NCBI GenBank assembly: GCA_013152895.1
Contig: JAADFN010000078.1
Location: 1 to 43,905, forward strand
DNA length: 43,905 bases
Source of the DNA: Acidobacteriota bacterium
GTDB lineage: Bacteria; Acidobacteriota; Thermoanaerobaculia; Thermoanaerobaculales; Sulfomarinibacteraceae
Reading direction: 5' to 3'
The first letter of the stretch is position 1, and every line of letters begins with the position of its first letter. The notes under the pieces were generated by a model that made no database searches, was not told the origin of the DNA, and worked only from the letters and a program-made list of their open reading frames with translations. Shown piece by piece: positions 35,501-43,094 of the stretch. A program made the translations under genes and the position numbers.

Positions 35501-35846
35501 CCCGGGCGGCGTGGTAGCAGTAGCGCAGCCGGTCGTTGGCCAGGACCTGCAGGCCCTTGGTCTTGTACATGTAGGCCACTACGCCCGAGCCCGAGAAGGC
35601 GTCGACGACCGACTCCACGTCCTCCGGCGTGTGCTTCCAGATCCAGTCGACCAGCTTCTGCTTCGACCCGATGTAGTTGGTGATGTACTTCGGCCGCTTG
35701 TCCGGCGGCAGTTCCTCGGTGACGAGCTCCCCGGCCCGGGCTTCAAGGGCCTCGAAGTCCAGGTCCAGGGTGGCGTCCGTCTCCAGGAGGAACGCCAGCC
35801 TTTCGCGGTCGGTGGCGAAAAGTTCCATCCGGCTCTCCGGTCTCAT
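31968..35846 (-). CDS. Fusion protein: D12-class adenine methyltransferase, linker, second D12-class methyltransferase, prohead protease-like domain, scaffold
   Basis: Single 1292-codon ORF with two sets of methyltransferase motifs (YIGSK/DAFSGSG/DPPYATEFS and FMGSK/DAFSGG/DPPYVTEFG), then GTNKNGDHFTPEELAARYM...LKHSQDFTDIVGGIVAADF...ITQVSMECDY, then a coiled-coil Glu/Lys-rich scaffold-like tail. Confidence 0.85.
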   Translation of the reverse strand: MRPESRMELFATDRERLAFLLETDATLDLDFEALEARAGELVTEELPPDKRPKYITNYIGSKQKLVDWIWKHTPEDVESVVDAFSGSGVVAYMYKTKGLQVLANDRLRYCYHAARAIIENRNVRLTDDDLEMLLADNPKAGTFVRDNFKGIFFAKGVHGLIDTIRANIDKLEGYKKDIALFALGKTCMSGKGGFGHFSSSTRYGKREDTPEEFRERFRKNVARINALVFDNGKECKACRKDVNEFLPEVKADLAYFDPPYATEFSTTNYEKAYHFVEGLMTYWKGLKLVEDSKTRHYETDHRTVTRANAGEFFETFLGNARHIPYWLISYRDHAHPSEQQMRKIIASLGRESSMRSHDHHYAITSRHGDASHAKERLFICRQAKGRTAAAEAAQAAGAMTSRAIWEETENEIRYRVRDPDEFEPDSFRRKKLEGVDGVSIIIGRLKKEFVPEGHDPRAMVLQAYRFARKTERNPDGWTMERAKEWIKEHEASAAVEAALRVETNMQALADAPLGEAVDLLTCQAGKVDAVRVTGFMGSKYLMLGWIERHVPKDARSILDAFSGGANVAYHFKRKGFKVIANDLLRFPYHLARAVVENSHEKLTEEDVEGILAPNPDAGTFIVDHFHGYYYTKPVLRWLDQVWANIQKLPGYKKDLALAALGNTVKAKSAFGQFSRSKMHRKAGLEAEASLEQSQLSNPPLSKFIESFRRSVRQLNSLVFDNGQECKAFNLDAVEAVRRFGADVLYLDPPYVTEFGSNDYEDSLHFVEGLMTRWADKEIKPTPRRNFPSRTRYTKESIKALMESLASGSRGRYGTVILSYRDRAYPREDGIREIFSEHFGQVRVRGMEVDYNIAKDIGREGKHARELLFIASRARSTPRSKAAASLATGCHTSIPVELKFAQDGELCAEAADPARDAGDPQFGFILCRAGTNKNGDHFTPEELAARYMTAVNKKIDLKHSQDFTDIVGGIVAADFIEDDSGGRIECVGELYVSDSPHAQLAYKLIRKGIITQVSMECDYEEGECSICGRRVTSKNDYCIHLRKYKGGTFQGKPVFEILHGVTFTGLGLLDRKGADENARITQVAAARETVSATQDEGGPQMDEKRKEQEEQAVEAAKKKDGGGGGDAADDKTRVKELEKENKELKQQVLALQKRVEELEAERKAAASRARAQKLLRRLEKQGVSFGSDEEREKELARLAGLSDDAFAATEAAYERMARVRAAAGKEEEDPGGGPDKGKAKAADEDPPMRSDAGVRPRDVDDRKTGLEERLRQGFMAAYRHRVALATGEPVQTN

Positions 35847-35906
35847 GTCATGACATGGCCGCCCTCGTGACCGCCTCGCGGCGGACAGAGGGATGCCGTC
35901 GGTGGA

Positions 35907-35937
35907 TACCTACCGGAGGCCGCTGAAAAGTGTCGGG
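35907..35937 (-). promoter_or_regulatory. Promoter-like element copy 4 (upstream of methyltransferase-protease gene)
   Basis: Minus strand CCCGACA-CTTTTCAGCGGCCT-CCGGTAGGTA. Confidence 0.75.
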
Positions 35938-35944
35938 AAGGGAG

Positions 35945-36295
35945 TCAGGAGATCCGGCCGGAAAGGATCTTGTCGAGGACGGCGCGGGCGCAGGCCTCGG
36001 CCGAGGGGTACTCGTCGGTCTCGACCACGGGGGCGCGCATGCCGCGGTACGGGGAAAGGGTGGCCTGATGGTAGGCCAGGAAGTCGTCCGGGAGGGTCCT
36101 GACCTCGTTTTCCACCAGGCGGTTGACGATCCACTCGGCTTCCTCGCGGGCCTCGGTTTTCCCGGGCAGGAACTCGATCACGAGATCCAGGCCGGGCCCC
36201 GGACCCTGGACCCAGACGCCGACGGGCTCGTAGCGCGGCTCCCGGATGCGGTCGCGCAGGGCGTACTCGACCATGTAGCGCAGCTTCATTCCCAT
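35945..36295 (-). CDS. Small hypothetical protein
   Basis: ATG at 36295: MGMKLRYMVEYALRDRIREPRYEPVGVWVQGPGPGLDLVIEFLPGKTEAREEAEWIVNRLVENEVRTL...; overlaps the upstream gene end. Confidence 0.6.
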   Translation of the reverse strand: MGMKLRYMVEYALRDRIREPRYEPVGVWVQGPGPGLDLVIEFLPGKTEAREEAEWIVNRLVENEVRTLPDDFLAYHQATLSPYRGMRAPVVETDEYPSAEACARAVLDKILSGRIS

Positions 36296-36756
36296 TCCTC
36301 CGCGATCCTCACGTGCTCGGCCAGGAGGTCCGCGTCGATCCGCTCGAACCGGTCCCGGTTCTCCGACTTGTATCGCCGCCAGCGTCTCCAGTCGGCGGCC
36401 AGGTCCGGTTCCTGGTCGGGGAACACGAGCTCCACGTGAAAACGCCGGCCCCGGTCGTCCGTGAGGTCGATGAGATAGGTGTCCTCCTGGGACCAGCGGA
36501 CCACCTTGACGGTGTGCGCGTGCTGGAAGCCTTCGTCGTAGCCGACCGCCTTGAAGAGGAGCCAGAAGTCCACCCGCTTGACCTCGCCCCCGGCATCGAA
36601 GTGCGGCGCCACGCGGGTCACCGTGTAGCCGTCGATGAGTCCCAGGCGGACCGGCTCCCGGCCGGGCTCGATCAGTGCCATCCACGAGCCGCCCTCGTTG
36701 AACGGCTCGAAGAGCGCCTGCAGCCTCGCCTTCTCTTTCTCGATGAATTCCTTCAT
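36286..36756 (-). CDS. Small hypothetical protein
   Basis: ATG at 36756, just after the MuF gene: MKEFIEKEKARLQALFEPFNEGGSWMALIEPGREPVRLGLIDGYTVTRVAPHF... Confidence 0.65.
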   Translation of the reverse strand: MKEFIEKEKARLQALFEPFNEGGSWMALIEPGREPVRLGLIDGYTVTRVAPHFDAGGEVKRVDFWLLFKAVGYDEGFQHAHTVKVVRWSQEDTYLIDLTDDRGRRFHVELVFPDQEPDLAADWRRWRRYKSENRDRFERIDADLLAEHVRIAEEWE

Positions 36757-36758
36757 GG

Positions 36759-39700
36759 TCACCTCACCAGGATGATGTCCTCGACCTTCCGGCCGTCGGG
36801 CAGCCTGGATATCCTGCGCTTCCGGAACACATCCAGCAGCCGCCGCCTCTCCCGCTCGCTCCCCACGACGATCACGTCGATGTTGTCGAGCAGGGTGACC
36901 GAGTACTTGAAGATCGTCTCGTTGCTGCTCCGCCTTGCGAACTTCTTCCACTCCGCCGGCGTGCTCCCGCGGTGGTTGGAGACGTAGCCGTCACGCACCC
37001 GGCCGAAGGCGTCGTGGTCGTAACTGATGGCGTCCATGCGGCGCAGGAGCCGCTTCTTGAAGTAGAGCCCGGTCTCCCGCGATCCCCCGGCGGTGGGGAG
37101 CTTCCGGATGCGGGTGAAGAAGTAGGTGGCCCCGCCGGTGTCCATGTCCGCCTCCGGCGACATGCCCCCGACGGGGATGCCGGCGCGCAGCTTCTCCACC
37201 GTGCTCACCATCGCGCCGTTGTTCTCCAGCACCGTGTCGATGAAGGACGGCAGGTCGTCGCCGTTGGTAAGCCGGTGGTAGAGGCCGTAGCCCTTCATCT
37301 GTCTCTCCAGATCCTCGTCCGAGATGTCGAAACGGTACTGGTGCCTGTAACCGGCCCGCTTCCCCGGATCCTTGAAGGCCAGCTGGTACTCGCCCATGGG
37401 GTTGTAGCCTGGCATCCGGGTCAGGTCCTTCACGCCGAGGCGCCGCTCCCAGAAACCGCGCATCTCCCGGATGCGCTCCTCCTTGCTCGCCGCGCGGCGG
37501 TCCAGCTCCTTGATCAGGCGCCTGTACTCCGGATCCTGGTCCACCTTGGTCAGATAGGCCTGCTTGTGGAGATAGAGCAGCTCCGCGTCCTGCGGTGTGG
37601 CCGCCCCGGCCTTGAGGCCGAGGGATTCCATGTGATCCAGGGCCCGCTCGAGGCTCTTGGCGTCGGGACGGTCCGGGAGGATCAGCTCGAACTCGCCCCG
37701 CTGGGCGTAGAGGTTCTTCTCCGACCAGGGGCGGTAGACCGCGCGCACTCCGTCGCCGAAGTCGATCTCGTACTGCTCGCCGGCCTTCATGCTGCGCCCG
37801 CGGAAGAGGGCCGAGTTGTCCGCCGCCTCGTCCACCACGACGAGTTCGCCGCCCCTGAGTTCCCTCCTGGGCTGGAGCACCTTCGTGCGCCGCACGGTGA
37901 ACGGGACGTCCTTCGGCTTCCTCTTGCGGGTGGCGCGCTTCTTCAGGTAGGTCTCGAAACGCTCGTCGATGGGCTTCTTGTCGCGGGCCGCCTGCTGGAC
38001 CTTCTCGATCCACTCGATGTAGGTCTGCGCCATCTCCCGCACGTCCGGGTCGTCCGACCCGCTCAACCGCCTGAGGGCCTTCAGGTGGTCCGCGGCCTTC
38101 TTGAGGGTCGCCTGGTTATACTTGTGGTCCTGGGCGTGGTGGTTGACGGTCTTCACCGCGGCGAGGATGTCGTTTGCGAAGAGGTCCTCCGGGAGCGGCT
38201 CGCCCACCCGCGCCGCCGCCGTGTCGATGCCCGCCTTGCGCAGGGCGGCGAGCAGTTTCTCCTCCGCCTCGGGCCGGACCTTCATCTTCACCACCGTGCG
38301 CTTGCGGCCCTTGAAGGTCTCCACGAAGACCAGGGCGTTCTGGTCCTCGATGTCGTCCTCGTCGAAGGGCAGCACCTTGCCTTGCCACCCGAGCGAACGC
38401 ACCTCCTCGAGGAGCGCTTCCTCGGCCGGACCCAGCTTCCCCTTGGGAACGGCCTCCAGGACGTCCTCGAAGCGGAAGTCCTTCCTGCCCAGGACGTCCG
38501 CGTAGAAGGCCTCGAAATCCCGCCGCAGGTTGCGCTTGCGCGCCAGGGCCGTCTCGTAGAAGGCCTGCTTGCGCGCCTCGTCCCGGCCGAAACGGCCTTC
38601 CGCGTAGGGTCGCAGGATGGCCAGGTAGTCCTCGTCCGGGATCTTCTCGACCTCGCGGATGTAGCGCAGCGTCACCGAGGGGTCGACCTCGACCTTGCCC
38701 TCTTTGACGGCGCGGAAGAGCGTGTTGTAGAAGGGCTCCTGCTCGCCGTAGCGGGCGTTCGGGTGGTAGTCGATGGAGAGGCGGTCCTCGCCCAGGTACT
38801 TGAAGAGCTGCCCCTTGTCGATGCCGTAGACCTTCCCGTCCCTGGCCCGCAGGAACTGCTTCGCGTGACCGTCGTGGTTCGAGATCAGCCAGTCGATCAC
38901 GTGCTCCCGCTGGATCTGCTCGATCTCGAGCGTGGTGAGGTCGACCGGGTCAACGCCGGCGAAATCGAACCGGCTCTTCAGGTCGGTCCGCCACCTCTGG
39001 ATGGAGCCCAGCCGGCCGTTCAGCCGGATGGTGCGGACCTCGATGGCGTCCGGATCGATGAGCCGTCCGATCTTGTAGGCCGCCTCCTCACCGTGGGCGA
39101 TGAACTCGTCCCCGGACCGCTCGACCGGCTTGAACAACCACCTGGCGCCGGTCTCGTCGGTCCAGAACTCCTTGGCGTGCGCTCCGCCCACCTGGGCCTT
39201 GCCGGCGAACTTGAAGTTCTCCGGCTTTCCTTTCTCGCGCCACGCGGCGTCCACCGCCTCGAACTCCGACCCCTTCTTGGCGAAGACGGGTTCCGGGGCC
39301 GACGGCGGTTCCGGGGGCGGAGGCTGTTTCTTCGCCGGCTTGGGCTTCGGAGCCTTCTTCTTGCCGCCGTGTTTCTCCAGCCACGCCGCGTGCTTCTTCT
39401 CGATGCCGGCCTTGGCCGCCTCCACCTTGGCCGGGTCGGTCTCGGTGAAGAGGGTGACCAGCTCGTCCTTGTTCGCCCATTGCCAGTGCTTGAGCTTGGT
39501 CTCCTTGGCCAGGGTCTTGAGGTCGCCGACCTTCATGGCCGCGACCTGGTCGTGGAAGAGCTTCTTCTTGAGGGCGATCTCCTTGGCGTGGGCCTCGAGG
39601 AGTTCCTGGGGCAGTCCGGCTCCCCCGGCGAGCGTCGATTCCGCCTCCTTGACGGCGGACAGGAAGTCGGCGTATCCCGCCGGCGACTCGGGCACGACCA

Positions 39701-41336
39701 CCTTCGCGGCCGCCTGCTCGAGGGTGTCTTTCGCCTTCTTGAGCGCTTCTTTCTTGGCGGCCTCGACCGCTTCCTGCTTGGCCTTCTCGGCCAGTTCCTC
39801 GCCGGCGGCCTTCTGCAGGGCCTTGATGAGTTGCTGCTTGTTCTTGAGGGGGCCGATGTGGTGTTTCTTCTTGGCCGCGATGAGGGCCTTGCCCTTCAGG
39901 CCCGAGTGGTCCACGCCCGGCTCCAGCTCGTCCAGCAGCTCGATCACGTCCTGCTTGGTCATGTTGAGGGAGATGCCCTTGGCCTTGGCCATCTCCTTGA
40001 GCTCGGCCACCGTCAGGTCCTGCAGCCCGCCCGGCGCCGGGACCTTCTTCAACTGCTCCGCCAGCTGCTGGGCCTGTTTCAGGGAGGCCTGCTTCTCCGC
40101 CAGGAGCTTGACCAGCTCGTCCTTGGAGCGGAGGAGGCCGATCTTGTGCTGCTTGAGCTTCGCCTTGAGCGCCGCGCCCGAGAGGGTCGAGTGGTCCACC
40201 CCGGGCTCGACCTGGTCCAGCAGCTTGATGAATTCGGCCTTCGTGCGGGCGATGGAGACGCCGTTCTGCTTGGCCAGCGTCTGGAGCTGTTTCACGGTGA
40301 GGGTGTTCAGGTCCGCGATCTGGCCGCTCTCGAAGGCGGCCTTGAGCTTGGCATCCTCCTCGGCCTTCGCCTTCGCCTGCTCTTCGATGGCCTGGGGCGG
40401 AAGGATGCACACCGCTGGTTCGGCCGCCGCCTTGGCCCCCAGCTCTCCGCCGCATATCACCAGGGGCCAGGCCACGACGCTGGTGCAGCGGCAGTTGGGA
40501 TGCGCGGGCTGCGGGGGGAAGCGGTCGGTGTCGAAGACCTTGCCGTCCAGCGGGCCGCACACCGGGCAGACCCGCTCGTCCTCCATGGTCATCCATTCGA
40601 GCTTCCGGACCCCGACCCGACGGTGGAACTTGATCCGTCCCTGGTTGTGGGCGCGCAGCACCTCGGTGCGGGCGATGACCTCCATCCGGTACTGCGCCTT
40701 GCTGAACACCCTGGAACCCGCGTGCCGGAAGGACTCCGGATCCTTCACGACGCGGCCGAGATCCCTGACGATGTCCTCGACGCCCTTGCCGGTGGCGATC
40801 CCGGAGAACACGGCGCGCTTGATGCCGTCGGCCAGTTCCCGGTGGACGTCACCGGCCAGCACCAGGTTGTAGTTGGCCATGAAGTCCAGGGCGTCGGTGT
40901 CCACCAGGGTGAACACGCGGGTGGCGAGCTTGTCGATGCCCTCCGGGGTGAGGTCCCGGTAGAAGGGCATCCGGGCCAGGGCGAGCTCGTCGATGCCGCG
41001 GCGGATGCCGAGACGGAACGCCTCCCGGGCCGTCCTGCGGAACGTCAGCGTCTGCTCCCGGCGGAGCGTGCGCATGATCTCCCGCAACTCGGCGTCGAGC
41101 TTCCTGAGCCCTTCCAGAGCGGCGAGCTTGTTGTCCGGGAGGGAGCCGAGGCTCTTGTAGTGGAGGATGGCCCGGCGGACCTGCTCCTCGGCTTCGGCGA
41201 GCGCACGGGTCAGTTCGGCCACCACCTGTTCGGTGTAAAGGTTGCGGGCGCGGACGCTCCGTTCCGTGGCGCGCCGGATGGCCTCGGCCTGGGAGAGGGG
41301 TTTCCGTGCAGCCAGCGCCCCGATCACGACCCGCAC
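36759..41336 (-). CDS. Giant MuF-type minor head protein with SAP/Rho-N-like repeats, HipA/PI-kinase-like domain and unknown C-terminal domain
   Basis: Probable GTG start 41336 overlapping the portal end. MuF block: FSKAQYRMEVIARTEVLRAHNQGRIKFHRRVGVRKLEWMTMEDERVCPVCGPLDGKVFDTDRFPPQPAHPNCRC. Kinase-like: GARWLFKP ... LISNHDGHAKQFLRARDGKVYGIDKGQ. Confidence 0.8.
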   Translation of the reverse strand: MRVVIGALAARKPLSQAEAIRRATERSVRARNLYTEQVVAELTRALAEAEEQVRRAILHYKSLGSLPDNKLAALEGLRKLDAELREIMRTLRREQTLTFRRTAREAFRLGIRRGIDELALARMPFYRDLTPEGIDKLATRVFTLVDTDALDFMANYNLVLAGDVHRELADGIKRAVFSGIATGKGVEDIVRDLGRVVKDPESFRHAGSRVFSKAQYRMEVIARTEVLRAHNQGRIKFHRRVGVRKLEWMTMEDERVCPVCGPLDGKVFDTDRFPPQPAHPNCRCTSVVAWPLVICGGELGAKAAAEPAVCILPPQAIEEQAKAKAEEDAKLKAAFESGQIADLNTLTVKQLQTLAKQNGVSIARTKAEFIKLLDQVEPGVDHSTLSGAALKAKLKQHKIGLLRSKDELVKLLAEKQASLKQAQQLAEQLKKVPAPGGLQDLTVAELKEMAKAKGISLNMTKQDVIELLDELEPGVDHSGLKGKALIAAKKKHHIGPLKNKQQLIKALQKAAGEELAEKAKQEAVEAAKKEALKKAKDTLEQAAAKVVVPESPAGYADFLSAVKEAESTLAGGAGLPQELLEAHAKEIALKKKLFHDQVAAMKVGDLKTLAKETKLKHWQWANKDELVTLFTETDPAKVEAAKAGIEKKHAAWLEKHGGKKKAPKPKPAKKQPPPPEPPSAPEPVFAKKGSEFEAVDAAWREKGKPENFKFAGKAQVGGAHAKEFWTDETGARWLFKPVERSGDEFIAHGEEAAYKIGRLIDPDAIEVRTIRLNGRLGSIQRWRTDLKSRFDFAGVDPVDLTTLEIEQIQREHVIDWLISNHDGHAKQFLRARDGKVYGIDKGQLFKYLGEDRLSIDYHPNARYGEQEPFYNTLFRAVKEGKVEVDPSVTLRYIREVEKIPDEDYLAILRPYAEGRFGRDEARKQAFYETALARKRNLRRDFEAFYADVLGRKDFRFEDVLEAVPKGKLGPAEEALLEEVRSLGWQGKVLPFDEDDIEDQNALVFVETFKGRKRTVVKMKVRPEAEEKLLAALRKAGIDTAAARVGEPLPEDLFANDILAAVKTVNHHAQDHKYNQATLKKAADHLKALRRLSGSDDPDVREMAQTYIEWIEKVQQAARDKKPIDERFETYLKKRATRKRKPKDVPFTVRRTKVLQPRRELRGGELVVVDEAADNSALFRGRSMKAGEQYEIDFGDGVRAVYRPWSEKNLYAQRGEFELILPDRPDAKSLERALDHMESLGLKAGAATPQDAELLYLHKQAYLTKVDQDPEYRRLIKELDRRAASKEERIREMRGFWERRLGVKDLTRMPGYNPMGEYQLAFKDPGKRAGYRHQYRFDISDEDLERQMKGYGLYHRLTNGDDLPSFIDTVLENNGAMVSTVEKLRAGIPVGGMSPEADMDTGGATYFFTRIRKLPTAGGSRETGLYFKKRLLRRMDAISYDHDAFGRVRDGYVSNHRGSTPAEWKKFARRSSNETIFKYSVTLLDNIDVIVVGSERERRRLLDVFRKRRISRLPDGRKVEDIILVR

Positions 41337-42964
41337 TCCCGGCACGGAGCCGAAGCCACGCTGCCGGGTGCGGGGGATGCGGCCGGGGTGTCGCCGCCGC
41401 CGGCCTCTTCCGGAGACACCTGGGCGGGCGTCCTCGGGTCGAAGAACCGGCAGACGGACGAGTCGAAGGTCGTCTCCGCCCGGTGCACGCGGCAGAAGTT
41501 CCGTGCCTCGTCGAAATGGATGCAGGCGTCGCAAACCTCGTCCGCCGTGTCCGCCCTGGCGAACGGGCCGCCCCACGAACCTTCCGCGCGGCCGGCACCG
41601 GAGCGGTTCTTCTCCCGGTCCAGCCCCAGCATCTCCTGGGCGGTCTCCACGCTCATGATGCCGGCCATGACCATGTCCACGATGGGCTTGACCTGCTTCT
41701 CATCGAGCAGGTCCACCGACTTGCGCTCGTTCTCACGGTTGGCCGCCTCGATGTCGGGGTCGAGGTCCATCTTGAGCTGGAGGCTGGAGCGGCTGATGAG
41801 CTTGCGGTCGTACAGCTCGATGAGCAGGCGCTTGAAGTCCACCGCGTCCGACGGGTCGAGGTCGTTGAAGAGGAACTGGAGCGTCTTGTCCTTGTAGCCC
41901 TTGAGCTCCAGCCAGTCGTCGAAGACCCAGGCGAGGATGTCGCGGGCGGCCTGCTTAATCTCCCGGATCATCACCAGCATCTTCTGCAGGCTCACCGAGG
42001 CGGTGGCGAAGTTCGGCCCGTCGCCGGTGACCAGGGAACGCGAGAGCCCCAAGGCGACGACGATGTCCTCCTTCACCTCCTTGACCTTGTCCTCGACGTT
42101 GAGGACCTGGCCCTCGGTGCCGTGGGTCTCCACCGTGACGTAGAAGGGCACGACCAGGCCGCTCTTGAGGTCCATCTTGTTGACCATGTCGCGGACCTGC
42201 TCGAGCATCTTCTGGTCGGGCATGACCATCTTCTGGCCGAAGGCCCCGCCCACCTTGAGCAGGCGGAACGGGGTGGCCCAGCGCTTGGCGATGGCCTGCT
42301 CGGCGCGGCGGTAGTCCCGGAGCAGCTCGATGGACTGGAACGCGGGCAGGACCAGCGAGTTGCCCCGCGGGGAGAAGGCGGGCGCATCCCACTTGAGGTG
42401 GAGCACCTGGTCGACCGGCAGGTCCAGTCCTTCGCCGCCCCCGTCGTCCGGGTACTGCCGCGCCTCGACCAGCTGGCCCTGGGCGTACTTCACCTTCACC
42501 GAGACGGGGTTGACGCAGATGACCTCCTCGATGTCTTTGCCGTCCTTGGTGTAGCGCTTGAAACCGACGGCATCGCCCTTGACCAGCAGCTGGAGGATCA
42601 TGTCCTTGACGAAGGCGGAGACGCCGAGCCGATCGGCGAGTGCTATCGCCTCCCACTTCACGTCCTCGTCGTCGCTGGTGATCTTGATCTCGTCGCCCAC
42701 GGCGAAGGTGCGCCAGGAGTTGACGCAGTTCTTCACCAGCGGCTCCTCGACGTAGTACTCCCACGCCTTTCGGGCACGCTCCTCCCAGGTCGAGGGGATG
42801 GCCTCGGTGGCGTTCACCCGGCTGAAGACGGAGGGGTCCAGGGCCGCGGCCGCCGCCAGCGGGACGACGACCACGCCCTGGGTCTGCGTATCCTGCAGCC
42901 CGGCGGCCCCGCCCGTCGCGGCGGGCGGTTCTTCCGGATGAGGGGGATTGCCTTGTCTTTCCAC
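41324..42964 (-). CDS. Portal protein with C-terminal Cys-rich motif
   Basis: About 545-559 aa (start at 42964 GTG or 43003 ATG not resolved); RRAEQAIAKRWATPFRLLKVGG...EDIVVALGLSRSLVTGDGPNFATASVSLQKMLVMIREIKQ; between terminase and MuF protein. Confidence 0.88.
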   Translation of the reverse strand: MERQGNPPHPEEPPAATGGAAGLQDTQTQGVVVVPLAAAAALDPSVFSRVNATEAIPSTWEERARKAWEYYVEEPLVKNCVNSWRTFAVGDEIKITSDDEDVKWEAIALADRLGVSAFVKDMILQLLVKGDAVGFKRYTKDGKDIEEVICVNPVSVKVKYAQGQLVEARQYPDDGGGEGLDLPVDQVLHLKWDAPAFSPRGNSLVLPAFQSIELLRDYRRAEQAIAKRWATPFRLLKVGGAFGQKMVMPDQKMLEQVRDMVNKMDLKSGLVVPFYVTVETHGTEGQVLNVEDKVKEVKEDIVVALGLSRSLVTGDGPNFATASVSLQKMLVMIREIKQAARDILAWVFDDWLELKGYKDKTLQFLFNDLDPSDAVDFKRLLIELYDRKLISRSSLQLKMDLDPDIEAANRENERKSVDLLDEKQVKPIVDMVMAGIMSVETAQEMLGLDREKNRSGAGRAEGSWGGPFARADTADEVCDACIHFDEARNFCRVHRAETTFDSSVCRFFDPRTPAQVSPEEAGGGDTPAASPAPGSVASAPCRECGS

Positions 42965-43038
42965 CGGTGACCTCGCGGTTTTCTGGCCGTGAGAGCGCCA
43001 CATTCGCGCCGTGTGCGCTAAAGCCGCGCCCTACGGGT

Positions 43039-43069
43039 CATTTACCGGAGGCGCCGGAGAATCGTCGGA
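43039..43069 (-). promoter_or_regulatory. Promoter-like element copy 5 (upstream of portal)
   Basis: Minus strand TCCGACG-N14-CCGGTAAATG; same spacing as the other four copies. Confidence 0.65.
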
Positions 43070-43094
43070 GACGGGGGGAACGCGGCCGACGTGC

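Noticed and set aside
32973-35870. 965-aa plus-strand ORF
   Set aside because: Antisense shadow of the methyltransferase-protease gene.
36972-41897. 1641-aa plus-strand ORF
   Set aside because: Antisense shadow of the MuF and portal genes; no recognisable domains.
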